Shown here: piece after piece, positions 35,763-48,700 of the stretch
How positions within the stretch are numbered: the first letter of the stretch is position 1
Layout: each line of letters begins with the position of its first letter
Source of the DNA: Aulostomus chinensis
Taxonomy: Eukaryota > Chordata > Actinopteri > Syngnathiformes > Aulostomidae
Length of the DNA: 64,000 nt
Direction of reading: 5' to 3'
Assembly: GCA_037954235.1 (NCBI GenBank)
Contig: JBBMOA010000002.1
Span: 14,382,509-14,446,508 of the forward strand
The notes under the pieces: model-generated
Told to the model about the DNA's origin: nothing
Seen by the model: the letters and a program-made list of their open reading frames with translations, nothing else
Databases searched by the model: none
Translations under genes and position numbers: made by a program

Positions 35763-36801
35763 GACTTGCATTTTTCTCTCCTGTCTGACTTGATGGCCTT
35801 GTGCCAGTGAGTGTGTCACCAGATCAAATGAGATCTTTTATTAGGTTTTTTTTTTTTTTTTTTTTATACAGAGCTCCGAGCACAGGGAAATGCTTGTTTT
35901 GCCTGTGACTGGCTCTTTAGACCTGTGTGATATGGGTGTGTGATACTGCCGTTACTACTCCATCTCTGCTGTGAATGATACATTATGTTCCCCTGCAGAT
36001 TGGTGCAAGCTGCTTGTATCAGTTGTGATAAGTATTGATGAGTCCTCTCTTAGGGAATCAATTTGTAGGGGGTGAGCCTTGTAGTTCAACCCCCACCACT
36101 GGCTGTTTCTAATTGGTGTCTTGGTTGCCTGAATCTGCCAGCAGACCATAGAAAACAAGCACAGCGGAGCACAGAGAAAGATGGAGCTTATCCAAACAGC
36201 TATGGTGTAATTTGCTGACATTTGTTGCTTGGAAGACAAGAGAAGGAAACAGGAAGGGGCTGCTTAAGTCAAATACCCAAAGGAATATGCAAATGTTGAG
36301 AGAGAGAGAGAGAGTGAGAAAATGAAAGAAAGACAAGAAATGTGTCTAATGGCACGGAGATATAATTATGCTACATTCACATTTGTGTGTGTATATGTGT
36401 GTATATGTGTGTTATGAACCCATTGAACTCGATGTGAGAAATGTCACTATGGAAAGGACTCCAGAAAGGACTAATAAATACATTAGGACAAATATGACAA
36501 GATGATGCTTGTGTCTTGTGCTACAGTTTTTGACTCAACTGAGCTACTTGCATCCATCCACAAGCTTTGCTCTCATTCCTTCTTCCAGAAAGTTTGTGTG
36601 TGTGTGTGTTTGTGCGCATATGTCTTTGTGTGCATACATTTAGGGGAGAGGTGCTGTAATGCATGTGGACTATCTGTACTTAAGCCAAGGTGCTGCGTGA
36701 AGGAGCAGCAGTGCTTACGCAGCCCCATCTGCTTGATCCAAGCCTGAAACGCAATGCCTTTTAATGACAAAATACTGAGGGGTTGGGAGGTGTGCAGAAA
36801 A

Positions 36802-36802
<1 letters not shown>

Positions 36803-36836
<34 letters not shown>
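36803..36836. repeat. (TG)17 microsatellite
   Basis: Uninterrupted array that continues as TG-rich, GAGTG-containing degenerate sequence to about 36870. Confidence 0.9.
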
Positions 36837-36837
<1 letters not shown>

Positions 36838-37156
36838 TGTGAGTGAGGCTGTATGTGTGTTGTGTGAGTGTGAAATAGAGAGGAATAAAGGCAGAGGGAG
36901 AAGGAGAGAGAAAAACATCTCGAAGGTCAGGAACAGCGGGCGGCCGTAGGGGAGAGACACGTGAGACAGAGATAGTCTTGCGTCAGCCCCACAGCAGTCC
37001 ACTCTTTCTCTCCGTGTGCATGTATGTGTGTGTGTGTGTGAGCTTGTGTGTGAGAGTGTGTGTCCTGTGGGGCCAGCATTTCCATCCGCATCCCACCGTA
37101 TGTTACAACAGAGCAGCATGTCAGTGTTTCTATTTTGAGTGTTCAGATCCGTAAGG

Positions 37157-37212
<56 letters not shown>

Positions 37213-37232
37213 GGAGAGATAGATAGAGAGAT
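37157..37232. repeat. (AGAT)14 tetranucleotide microsatellite
   Basis: Fourteen perfect AGAT units (37157-37212), then imperfect GAGAT/AGATAGAG units to 37232. The minus strand reads as a Ser-Ile-Tyr-Leu repeat that inflates a 175-codon false frame. GATA arrays are highly length-variable and useful as markers. Confidence 0.95.
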
Positions 37233-37677
37233 GGGTGGGCACAAATTACTAAGAGGCAGTCAGTCACAGAGTTACAGATAATTTTTTACATGGCTCTTGT
37301 GACAGTGGAAGGGGAAATTACACCTTCTAGCCTGAGGGGAAGAATTTGTGTGTCTTTGCTGCCTGTCACAGAACCTGAGTAGGATTTCATCAATCCCAGC
37401 AACTACTATCATTTTCAGCCCTTATTCACGGGCCCTCTATGTTTCTCACAGTGTCTTTTTCCCAGTGCCCTTTAAACTGGTTCTTTGTTAGATTGGGGAA
37501 GTGTTCAAGATAACGCCTAAACATTTAGTACTTTGTACTTGCCTCGGAGCTAAGATTGTTAAAAAGCTGCTGTGAGATTGTCCTCGGGATAGGGAGCAGC
37601 GTAGATTCAACAGATCAACAGACACGCTCCAGCGTTCATGTGGGCTTACACATCTCACTCTCACTCCAACTCTCTCT

Positions 37678-37680
<3 letters not shown>

Positions 37681-37716
<36 letters not shown>
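37681..37716. repeat. (AC)18 microsatellite
   Basis: Uninterrupted array in the baz2b leader intron. Confidence 0.95.
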
Positions 37717-37719
<3 letters not shown>

Positions 37720-38288
37720 AGTGTAGTTTCCATCAACCTATTTTGATGTGCATTTAGAAGTTTTGTATCAGAAAAGGTAAATAAATACAGGAAACATTTG
37801 AAAATAGAGGTTTTTCCTCACTAAGGTTTTTGCCTTTTTCAAAAATGGGCAACTGCGCAAGCTGGGAGATGAAATTCATTTTTTTTAAAAAGCTGTGATG
37901 TAGCTTATCTTTAACTCATGTTACTGACCAGTTGTTTCTGCTGATGATGCCTTCCTGGATATCCCCAATCTTTGTCTTCATATCTGGAAAACATGCAAAA
38001 CATCCAAAATTAGCTGGCATGTAAGAGCAACCACAAGCTGCCTAACAGACTAATTCTTCAAGAACAATTTTTTTGCCGGTAAATGGCTGTGATGCTCAAA
38101 ACAACTTCTTCTACATTGTTTGTTACAGTCAGGGGCAACGTTGCCTGTGTCACAATCCTCTGATGGCATTACATAGTCTATTAGATTTGCTCTAAACCAG
38201 TCAATGTTAACACACCCTAATGTACTTTGATTGGTGACATTTCCATAGTTTGCCTAAAATTTGCTTGACAATTAAATGGAAACACAAC

Positions 38289-38323
38289 CACACACACACA
38301 CGCACACACACACACACACGCAC
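38289..38323. repeat. (CA)n microsatellite
   Basis: CA array with two G substitutions. Confidence 0.85.
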
Positions 38324-38623
38324 AGTGTTCTGCCCTCCTTGGCTGGCATGGTCTTAACAGGGTTTAGTCCTCTAGCCAAACTTTTGATTCACCCTCACTG
38401 CCAAACAGCCTCTGCTCTCCTTGTCCCCAGCACGGAGCGAGGCTGCTCTTTTACAGACCCTTGTGCCATGAATCACTGCTTGCACCCAGGGAGCCTCCGT
38501 CCACTCGGGGGCTGCCTGCCCATACGATAATGTGCATGGTCATGAGGGGACCGTTTTGAATGGAGGGCCAGACAAAACAAGAGCTAAGAACCCAAGCTGT
38601 AAGCTTTCCCAGAGATGGGGGGG

Positions 38624-38629
38624 CTGTGT

Positions 38630-38687
<58 letters not shown>
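38624..38687. repeat. (TG)n microsatellite
   Basis: About 31 units with ATG interruptions near each end. Confidence 0.95.
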
Positions 38688-38688
<1 letters not shown>

Positions 38689-39857
38689 ACAACAAACATA
38701 TGTGCACGCATTGTTCAGGAAAGATATTGGCCTCTCATTGCTGAGTTTTTGGTGTCATAATGCAGCATAGTTGCATGCCAGAGGTTTATGAAACATCAGG
38801 AGTAGAACTTTAACCCATGTTACAAACCTTTTAGCCCCACACAAGCAGGAATGCAGTTTGTGCTCCAAATGCCTACTTCTCTGTTCAGTTTTAAAACGAG
38901 AGATGTTCAGCCTTTTGCCATAACTTCAATGTACCCCCCAACCCACCTGAATGAAGTTTTTTGTTGAATGTAAATCTGTTTCCCAACACCATTTTTCGAA
39001 ATCTTTGATGTCTTAAAGATTATTGAATGTTGGGAAATTCTGGACAGTTTAGCTGTTGAGAGGCGTGTGGTCATGGTTAGAACTTGTTCACTTGGCTGAA
39101 AAATTAAGTTTGTCACTGAGTTTATTGGGTTCAAAGGTTACAACCTGCTGGTATGTAATGACATATTGTATTATGTTTCCTTGCTGACTTTACCATCGTG
39201 TCAAATGAATGAATGAATCAATTTTGCTTTAATTCTTCAAAGTTAAATGAATCTCCTTTACTCTCATGGTGTAAATAGATGCAAGTGTTGGTGTTTTTAG
39301 TGATAATGAAGCAGACCACACACATTGTTTTAAAAACACACACACACATGCATGCACGCACACAAACACACACACTCACTCAGTGCCAGCTGTTGTCATA
39401 TAAGAGCCTCCAGGTTTATTGGGTCTATCTGCTGCGTTTATGGCTAAACCACATCTCCTCAACTGTCTTTATTCCTCACTCTGTCTCTACCATGGCCCCT
39501 TGTTGTTTCCAGCTTCCTGTTCCTGAACCCCTTCCCCCAAATCTGTCCTGAACCTCTACATCAACTCACCGAACACACTGTCCAATGTGGACCTGGTTTT
39601 CATGCCCGTGGCTGGGAATAGTTTGTCTCTACTAGGCCTGTGTGTCCCAGCTCGTCGTCCAGGCCAGGTTGTAACCTGGAGACAGCTGCAGTCCAGAGGA
39701 GCCATTAGCAGTGCCAGGAGGCCCCCAGCTCCCAGCGAGAGCTCATTACTGTATTTGTGCAGTCACACTTCTCCTATGAAACACAGCAGTGTGCCTGGTG
39801 AAACTAGCCAGGACATTGAGCCTCGGGGAAACCATTACTGCTCCATTTGGAGTTCTA

Positions 39858-39916
39858 AGAGAGAGAGAGAGAAAGAGAGAGAGAGACCAAGAGAGAGAGA
39901 CAGAGAGAGAGAGAGG
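39858..39916. repeat. (GA)n purine tract
   Basis: Imperfect GA array with A and C interruptions. It translates as Arg-Glu repeats. Confidence 0.9.
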
Positions 39917-40060
39917 GAGGGAGACAGACAGAAAGAGGGAGTTCTCATCAAAAGGGGAGAACGAATATTAAGAATGATATTAATCATTAAACACAGCTTT
40001 CCCTGTACTTATCCGTGAGAGTGAGTATCAGTTTATTGGATTTGATTTGTTTTTTGTTCA

Positions 40061-40086
40061 GTGCGTGTGTACGTGCGTGCGTGTGT

Positions 40087-40155
<69 letters not shown>

Positions 40156-40162
40156 CGTGTGT
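40061..40162. repeat. long (GT)n microsatellite with GC edges
   Basis: About 100 bp, with GTGC units at both ends and a GT core of about 28 uninterrupted units. It is the longest GT-type tract in the window. Confidence 0.95.
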
Positions 40163-40585
40163 ACTCTCTGAGGCCCAGTTCAGCTGTCTGGTCTGGTGTG
40201 CAGATGGTGGGGTTGGGGCCTGCTGAATGAGATACCCTTTTTCTTTCCTCTGTTTTGTTATCTGTTCTTGAATCTCCTCTCCTCTCCCTCAGCTTTTTTT
40301 CTGCTGGGTTTCATTTACCAGTTGCATCCCTAGCTGCCTCCTCTCTTTCATCGCCACATCTGCTAAGGGCCATCTTGGGCAGAGGAGAGGCTTGCACCGC
40401 TCTATTTTCCCTCTCCCTCCTTCTTTATGCTCCTCTCAGGGCTCAGTGCGGCAGCTATACACGGTGGCTTTGGAATGAAATGTCTCTTAACCGAGCCATG
40501 TGCCCCGGAGCTACGGTAATTGCAGGTGAAATTCAGCTTCCTCTTTAAAATGCCATCTCTCATTTCCAGTTACTGGCCCCCTCCG

Positions 40586-40588
<3 letters not shown>

Positions 40589-40629
<41 letters not shown>

Positions 40630-40670
40630 CTCTCCCTCCCTTCCTGAATCTCTCTCTCTCTCTCTCTTTC
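40589..40670. repeat. (TC)n pyrimidine tract
   Basis: Two TC arrays separated by a 25-bp pyrimidine-rich linker, giving about 80 bp of nearly pure pyrimidine on this strand, a triplex-prone arrangement. Confidence 0.9.
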
Positions 40671-40991
40671 CCTCTGGCTGTCTTTCAGAGGCGTGTGAAT
40701 CCCTCAGCCCCTGTCGCGTCTCTCTGCCCCAACAGACACTCCCACAATGCACAGCGCTGATGGTTGCACAGTGATATCAGCCATGCAGAGGAGAGGGAGG
40801 GCCACTGCTTAGACACACACACAAACACACACACACAATATGTGTGTAAGAGGAAGAGAGTGAAAAGGCAGTATGTATGACAGAGGCTAAAAGTGTGTTT
40901 TTGTTTGTTTGTTTGTAGGTAGGAGACAAGGAGTGTGTATGCTTGTGCATATATGAGAAGGAAAGGAATTTGTTGTGTTTTTGTGAGTGTT

Positions 40992-40999
40992 TGTGTGTA

Positions 41000-41043
<44 letters not shown>

Positions 41044-41066
41044 TGTGTGTGAGTGTGTGTGTGTGA
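40992..41066. repeat. (GT)n microsatellite
   Basis: About 24 uninterrupted units followed by GAGTGT-type variants. A shorter CA/CG tract follows at about 41226-41268. Confidence 0.9.
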
Positions 41067-42080
41067 GTACAGCGTCAGCAAGGCGTGATCTGTATAGAGG
41101 TGACATCAAGGTGAACGCGGCGTGCGGAATGCTCTGCCGACTCGGGAGGCAGCAAATGGCTCTGTGGCAGATGGAGTCTTTGTCAGGGAAGAAAAATGGC
41201 AGCTCAAGAGAGTTGGAGAGACCCTCACACACATACATGCACGCACGCACGTGCGCACACACACACTTTTTTCTACGCAGTTGGTCACACATGCATACAT
41301 AGATGCAATACATGCATGTCCACACTCACACAACACACACTGACAAATACACATATTGTCACACACATTTCACCCCCTCCTCCCCTTCTTAGTGAGCTGG
41401 GCTGGCGGGCGGTGACCTTCCCCTGCTCGGAGGGTTCCCTGGCTGTTTGATCAATTATCCCCCTCCCATTGTTTACCAGGAAGCAGGAGTAGAGAGGAGA
41501 GGAGAGAAGGCTCAAAATGGCCACTGTCAGGTGGAGGGATCCATTTCCCTGCCAGCGTGGGGGTGGGGGTTAGGGAGAGAAAAGGGAGAGACAGAGAGAC
41601 CAGAGCTGTGAAGCATGCTTAGAGGGAAGGGAGGAGCGTCGTTCCCTGGCAGCTGGGATGATATGACATTATCCTGAAGGTACAGCCTTGACAGTGGTTT
41701 CCATTTATGACACTTATCAGTTATAATTGTAAACTTCGGAAATTAATCATATGTGCTCTTGGTGCATTTGCTACACAAATCAATGCTGAATGAATCCCTG
41801 AAAGGTATTGTCATAGCCATAGTACACACTCATGCAGTACTACAGGTACACTTCCTATTTTAAGCTTTGAGAAGTGGGTCGGTGGGGGGGTACATACTCT
41901 AAAGGTCAGGTGGCAGAGAGAAAAAAACGAGTGGGAACAAATGATGCACTAAGCGAATGACACTCGGAGGTCCTGCTTTAATATGTATGTATCGCAGGTT
42001 GATGGCTGATTTCATTAGCGCCTCTCATTGTTATTCATAGATTGTCCTCCTGCAGCAAAATGAATATTGTATTCACATGC

Positions 42081-42097
42081 GCACACACACATACACT

Positions 42098-42167
<70 letters not shown>
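42081..42167. repeat. (CA)n microsatellite
   Basis: The last 66 bp are uninterrupted CA. The first 20 bp carry TA and TC substitutions. Confidence 0.95.
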
Positions 42168-42168
<1 letters not shown>

Positions 42169-42488
42169 CAATTGCATTTTCTAGGGAATACTATATGTTT
42201 GGATTTTTGCAGAGGGTTTAAAGAAAAGGTTGTTGTTTCCACAGCATGCTATCTGTGTTGGCTACTATTAAAACAATTTACAGCGTTATCATTTTAACAT
42301 GGCTTTTTGTTCTTCTGTGGACAATTCCTGTCAGGTAGCCGGCAGTATGATTTAGGGCTCCTTGTTGATATTAGAGTGAATCATTTTCAAAGCGGAAAGA
42401 AAGGCTGTCTTTGTTTAAAAGACTTTGCCAGAATAAGTCATGTCATGTGTAAGGTTTCAGATTACGTCACATCAATTTACCTAGATCT

Positions 42489-42490
<2 letters not shown>

Positions 42491-42538
<48 letters not shown>
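42491..42538. repeat. (GT)24 microsatellite
   Basis: Lies between (CA)n at 42081-42167 and (AC)32 at 42905-42968, so three arrays occur within 0.9 kb. Flanks of the three do not match each other in inverted orientation. Confidence 0.95.
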
Positions 42539-42539
<1 letters not shown>

Positions 42540-42903
42540 TGTCCGTGCATGTGTGTGCGTGAGAGCAAGAGGGATGTTGAGTGCCTGCCCATTAGTCCAT
42601 GTGTTTATGTGACTGTGTGTGTGCTCATCCTTGCACATAGAGAATACATATGGAGAGTGCGTGAATATGCCTGACCGCCTCCTTCTAATCCTCCAAGATG
42701 ACTGTGTTTCTGCAGGAATTCCAGTCCTTAGCGGGACATGAACAAATGTTCTCTGAGAGATATTAATAGCTATTGTGGGCGGAAAAAGGAAAAGAAAAAA
42801 AAGGCTCCTGCATTTTTCCATATGTTTTGTAAGGAAACAGTCCAGATGGATTATCTCTTGGTCTGGAGCTTCACCCAAATAAAAATCAGAGTTGGATGTC
42901 CAA

Positions 42904-42904
<1 letters not shown>

Positions 42905-42968
<64 letters not shown>
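42905..42968. repeat. (AC)32 microsatellite
   Basis: 64 bp, uninterrupted. Confidence 0.95.
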
Positions 42969-42970
<2 letters not shown>

Positions 42971-43776
42971 ACACTCCTCCTGTCTTGAGTACAACAGACT
43001 ATTACTGATTAACATGTCTAAACTTGGCCAGTTTAAAAAGCCACTCTAATTCCTTTCCCATCTCGCTCTCGTATGAACCATGCATGATGTGACAATCTTT
43101 GTTTCTAACATACCTCACGTTCCTCACAGTTACAGAGATATGTTTGTCGGCTTTCTATTTGTTGCCTGAGAAACCATGTTGGCTTGTCTTCTCACATTTC
43201 ACACTTGGTTTCATCCCCTTAACCCCTAATGCTCAGCATGGATGGGCCGCCTGACCTCTTGAGTCATGGATGTTAGTTTCATAGGCATCACAAGGGCCAG
43301 AGCTGTGCTTTATTTGGCCCTGTGATTTTCAGCACAGATGTGGCCAAACTTGCTCAGATCATAGAGGAAAAAATACACCCACTGACACTCACATTATTCC
43401 ATTTCATTTTAATTTTTGAGTAATTTGTTGATTAATCTTTGGTCTGCATCAATATTGCCCTTGTATACTTTACAGTGTCTAATATTTGAAGATCTATCAA
43501 GTATTAAGCCAGAGACATTTACATGTGGCTTTGTGCCTTTTATGAGTAAAGACAAAGCAAAGCAACTGCACACACTCCTTCTTTTGAGAGTTGGCTCACA
43601 CACTCATGTACACACACACACACACACATTATGTGGTGTGACAGGACGTCACATATTCAGAGTTTCACAGCAGGCTGGCATTCCAGGATAGCAAAGAAGA
43701 GATAATGTCAGTGTGCTGCTGGTTAACTCACTGTTTTATCCTGTTTCTGGGCCACAGAGCGTGAAGGGTGTTTTTG

Positions 43777-43782
<6 letters not shown>

Positions 43783-43824
<42 letters not shown>
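43783..43824. repeat. (AC)21 microsatellite
   Basis: Uninterrupted array. A shorter CA array is present at 43610-43628. Confidence 0.95.
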
Positions 43825-43830
<6 letters not shown>

Positions 43831-45151
43831 ACCAGACATGCATACCATTGCACACACACTTTGCCTCTCCCAGCCTGTTAGACAACACAGGCTAAAAAAA
43901 AACAAAACACACACACACAAAACTCACAAGTGACAAAAGATGCCCATAGACATGACTGCCAGCATAGACAGTAACTACATGTGTGTGGATGCAGCTGACT
44001 TTTCTTTTTATGACACATGGTTTCTGGAACCAGGAAGTGTGCCACACTGAGTGACAGGATGTAGGATGATGTGGTGTTGGTGCTCTGCTCCAAGGGGGTC
44101 ACAGCACTTAAATATAGCTGTATTGTGTCTGTGTTTTGTATAACTGTGCAACACATCTACTTAAAGGGCTTTGTGAAATTCTTCATAAGCCAGCGGTTCT
44201 ATATTTAAATGAAGAAATCATGAAATTCACCTAGTCAGCAGCAGGGAAAAAAGAGCTTCCTCTCTAAACCACCCACACTGCTTTCAGCCTTGTTGTGACT
44301 TGTTTGTCTGTCGTTGGAGGATTTCAGCTTCTTCCAGAACAATTGCACTTAAAAACTCTCAGCTCTAGAGGGTTGGAGCTGGTTACACAGCAACAGAACA
44401 GAGTTAAAAACACAAAAATACCAGTGGAGCCCGTGATACAGAAACCTGAAAGTAGTCCCTCCTCCACTACAATGTAGTCCCTCTCTATATGCATGTCAGG
44501 TGCATGAATGCTATTGTTGCTTTCTTCGCTGGTGTGTTTTGTCATGTGCAGCTGTTTGCTCTCCAGTTAGCGTACTGGTGTACTGAGTTAGTGGAGTAAC
44601 AACAGTGTGTGAAGCTTCTCTTCACTCCCAGCTTCTCTCTGATTTATTCTCAAACATCTGTCTTTGACAGGTGTGTGGAACCACAAGGTCCTCTGTCTAA
44701 GCCTATGATGTAGCTATCACTGCAAGTTGTGTGTGTGTGTGTGTGCGCACACATGCAAAACAACAGAGAGAGGGCCTTCCTCCACCCCTCCTTGGGATGA
44801 GTCATATTTGAGCCCTTTGTAATCCAAGCCCATGCTTCATGTGTGTGAACAGACAGACCCTGAGCCGTGGTCTTGGTCCTGACTCCCTCTGGGGCAGTGA
44901 GTGGGTGAGACATGGCTATCAACAACAGGCCCAGGCAGCTTCGATTTCAGCCTCACCACACAAGGAATCTACTCGTGGAGGCGTAGACACTAACACACAC
45001 TCAGCACAAGCATACCCACGTAGCCATTATTCTTCTTGACCCCTCCTTAAATCATATCAGGCAACGAAAGGAGGCTGTGTGATTGGATCAGGAAGTGTGG
45101 GGATCTAGAGGATGGCTCAGTGGATATAATTTCACATGAAAAGATAGTGTC

Positions 45152-45186
45152 ATACCATGGTGGCACTCAGTCTAACACTGGGTAAC

Positions 45187-45262
<76 letters not shown>

Positions 45263-45598
45263 ACCTGTGGTGGTGTGATTACAGTGCAGTAATGTCAAGG
45301 CTCAGTTTGACATAGTCAACAATGGAAGCTCAAATATTGTGACTTTTTATATGAAATCACACAAGGGAAGTGTGGTGACACAGGAAATGGGGCCGTGTCA
45401 CAAGGAAAAAAAGAGCTCTATTCTGTGGATATTCTCCATCGCTGGTGTGACAAACTCTTTTAAAGGCACAGCTGGACTTTTAAAGGGGGTCCTCTATATT
45501 TGCCCTCAGGGAAGAAGAAAATTTGTCCTGGAAAGAGGAGCAAAGAGGGGAAATCACAAAATGGTAGATTGAAGCTGTTTCCCATGATACTCATTTAT

Positions 45599-45667
<69 letters not shown>

Positions 45668-45702
45668 GTTACCCAGTGTTAGACTGAGTGCCATCATGGT
45701 AT
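45152..45702. mobile_element. inverted-repeat element with (GT)36 and (AC)30 inside its arms
   Basis: The outer arms, 45152-45188 and the complement of 45666-45702, are 37 nt long and match at 36 positions; each contains GGCACTCAGTCTAACACTGG followed by GTAACTT. Immediately inside, the left arm runs into (GT)36 (45189-45260) and the right arm into (AC)30 (45605-45664), so the complementary arms reach about 97 bp around a 344-bp spacer. Both arms end CCATG next to a TA dinucleotide, which would fit a Tc1/mariner-type MITE with a TA target duplication. The spacer has no coding capacity or further internal symmetry. The element class is inferred; the inverted repeat itself is directly visible. 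Confidence 0.75.
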
Positions 45703-48700
45703 TGTAATTATTATGTATTGCAATTTATGTATTTCAGCACATAGTGATGACAGTGGATAAATTGTGAAGTTCATTACATTATGTGCCTCCAGTGAAAGGG
45801 ATTGGGTTCTCAATGTGTGAACCTATATTTTTAGTTCAAATCTTTGTTACCATCCCTCCAAAATACCATCATTTGTAGTAGGGCTATTAAATGTTTTAGT
45901 AAGTCACATTATTTTCTGCAGTCAGCAAATTAATGACATTTATCTGTTCAGAATATTAGAAAGTGTTGATAACTCTTTTGTCAACATGAAAGTGGACGAA
46001 TATGAATACTGACACTATTTAGTGTCCAAGTAATGCTTCATTAAAAGATGGACAAAAACAATGTATGTATGTGTGTGTCTTTGCCCTGCATGTTGCATAG
46101 AGCAGATGTAGTGTGGCAGGAAGTCGGACACAAAAAATGTCATAGAATCCAGTCAATCCAAAAATAAAACACCTTGACATACTCTAGATAATACCCCTTT
46201 CACAAGAAGTTCATGGTAAACACAAGTGGATTTAAAACTGCTTAAAAATGAAGCCATTGAATGACAAAACATTTATTATTATGAAATGCAGCAATAGAAA
46301 AAAATCAAGGGAACATGACCAAAACAGCAAGTCTGAGCAGATAAAATGCTTCTGAAAAACTCCCTGTGGAATGAAGCAGCACGGAGGACAGAACAAAACC
46401 ACTTCACAGCCGGACGCAGTATAGCCGGCTCCAGTAGGCTTACTATCCCACTGCTGATCAGAATAACGTGCTATTACAGCGATGTAACTGGGATGCTTGT
46501 CTTCAGCAAGTGCAATTTCTATCCTAACTCCTCCGACACATTTGCTTCATACATACGTGTCTCCGTGAGGTCATATGCAAGAATGTGTTTATCAGGTGGG
46601 TGAATAAGATAAGTGATGCATTAAAGCATCAAAATAGTGACTTTAAAAAGGCTTAACTTATCGTTATGATATTCATTTGATGTAATAATCCATCTGAACA
46701 GGAGGAAACTGATTTCTGAAAACTTATGAACCTTCTTTAAATTGAATGTGAACTGAGAGAAAAATACCCATCAGACGAAACATTCTGGATGTGTCACTAG
46801 ATATATCCTGCCCTGATTTTGCCCTTTGATAATGATGAAAATGTAAGCAGGGTCACAGGAAGAAGAGCACAAGTTTTGGACAATGACATTTTCACTTTGC
46901 AAACATCATTCGCTGAACCTTTTAGGATCAGCTTTTGGAATCAGATATCACCGTAACAGAAAAGACAGACAGAAAGAAAGAGAAAGTAAGAAGGAAAGAA
47001 ACAACAATGAAAAAGTAACATTATACATGCCTGGAGGCAAAATGTGGCGGCCAGCATGTTGAAGAGTCTGGTCTTAATCTCCTCTCACACAATTGTGGAT
47101 TTCCTTGATTTAGTCTCATTTTGAGTTGAGTCACAGACGCTTAGTATATTCCCAGCAAGTCCTGTATTAGTGTCGTACATGAGTGTATCTCTGTGCCCAA
47201 TTTTACAGGTAATTGAAATCTTTAACATTGTAAATATATATGTAGATAATATCACAGCATGTTTGGATTTAGTTCATTTTTTCAGTGTCATAAAAAGGAG
47301 CCAAAGTCCATACTTTCTTTTCCTGCACAACTGAAGCACAGAAACTTTATTTTAACAAACTTTCTCTCCAGTGCTGCCCAGTTTGTGGAGTCACAATCAC
47401 AGCCTTGTTATTATATAACCCCTCCCTCAATAAAGGTTTTACTTCACAGTTTGAATAATTCCCATTTCAGAATTATCAGCTATCTGTGTGCATTTTTCTT
47501 GATAACCAAAAAGTAGACTCATGATACCATTTGTGTATTTTACCGTGTCATCACAAATATTAAATATTGTACGAAAATGCAAAATTACTTTTTAACTAAT
47601 TCATGCAGCACTATTTTTAATATATGCACAACTAATTGAAGACCAGTTAATCATTCAGCGCTGAATTGCAATTTTGTTTTGATATATTGACATGAGTAAA
47701 TAATTGACAGTGGCTATTCTCCAGTCAGACGTTTGAAAGTGGTTAGTTGTTTTTTTTATAAAGTTATTTGATAGTTAAGTATCATAAATATCAATAACAC
47801 CACTGTTTCAGCCAGCTGCAGGCTATGGGATTTGGGTCATCCTGGTGCCATCTCGGTCCAAATTACATCGACTTCAGTACATCCACAGACTTGATTTTTG
47901 CTCTTTCTTGCTCAGGATGTTTTGTGTGGTTACTTATACAGTTTCTCAAATCCAGTTAGTGGAGCTATCATTTGGTGTTCACAGTCCAATTACTTTAGCT
48001 AGCTTCTCTCAGAGATTCTGCAATAACCCGCCATCACACCACTTTGCTTGTTGAAACAGAAACACACGGTCAACCAGCAATCAGAAGCTTGACATGTAAA
48101 AACAACAGTGTCAATGTCCAGACTGGAGTGGGACATTCTGGTTCTCCTACACATTAAGACTTCCTCTGCTTCTGGTTCAGCAGCAGCTCCTTTTGGCTCA
48201 CTGTTCTGTTTCTGTGCATTTTTATTCAGGCAGTACAATTTCCCCACCTAGAACAAGCTGTGTAATGGGGCTACCGTTGTTAGCAGCAAAGAGATTACAA
48301 GACTTCAAATCACTATTCAGTACACATCTCAGTGCTTAGCAAGAGTTTAGATGAGAAATCTTGTGGGTATAGAGAAGATAAATGCTAGTTAGAAGCTGAG
48401 CATAAATCTGGTTGTTGCTCTGTGCATATTACGTGCCACCATCATCATAGTTAACATTCAACAACGCGTATGTACCTCCATGTTTTGCTGCAACTACTCC
48501 TTGTTTAACACAATTTGAATTTAAAAATGACCTTTGTGGCTGTTCACACTCTGCAGAAACAGGGAACAAGACCAGTAGATAAAGTCAGTCAAATGTAATT
48601 ATACACCCAAACATATCAGCCCAACACAATAAGTAAATCCTCAGGAATGTCTCCATATTACAACAGTTTTGATATGAATGCAATAACATATTGTGGATTT

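Noticed and set aside
37157..37232. CRISPR-like regular repeat
   Set aside because: It is a pure tetranucleotide microsatellite with no spacers, in a vertebrate genome.
36715..37242. 175-codon open frame on the minus strand
   Set aside because: It is a chain of AGAT, GT and GA repeat translations (Ser-Ile-Tyr-Leu and His-Thr runs) without a domain.
40777..41325. 182-codon minus-strand open frame, the longest in the window
   Set aside because: The frame is mostly His-Thr from CA repeats; it lies in a baz2b intron and has no recognisable family.
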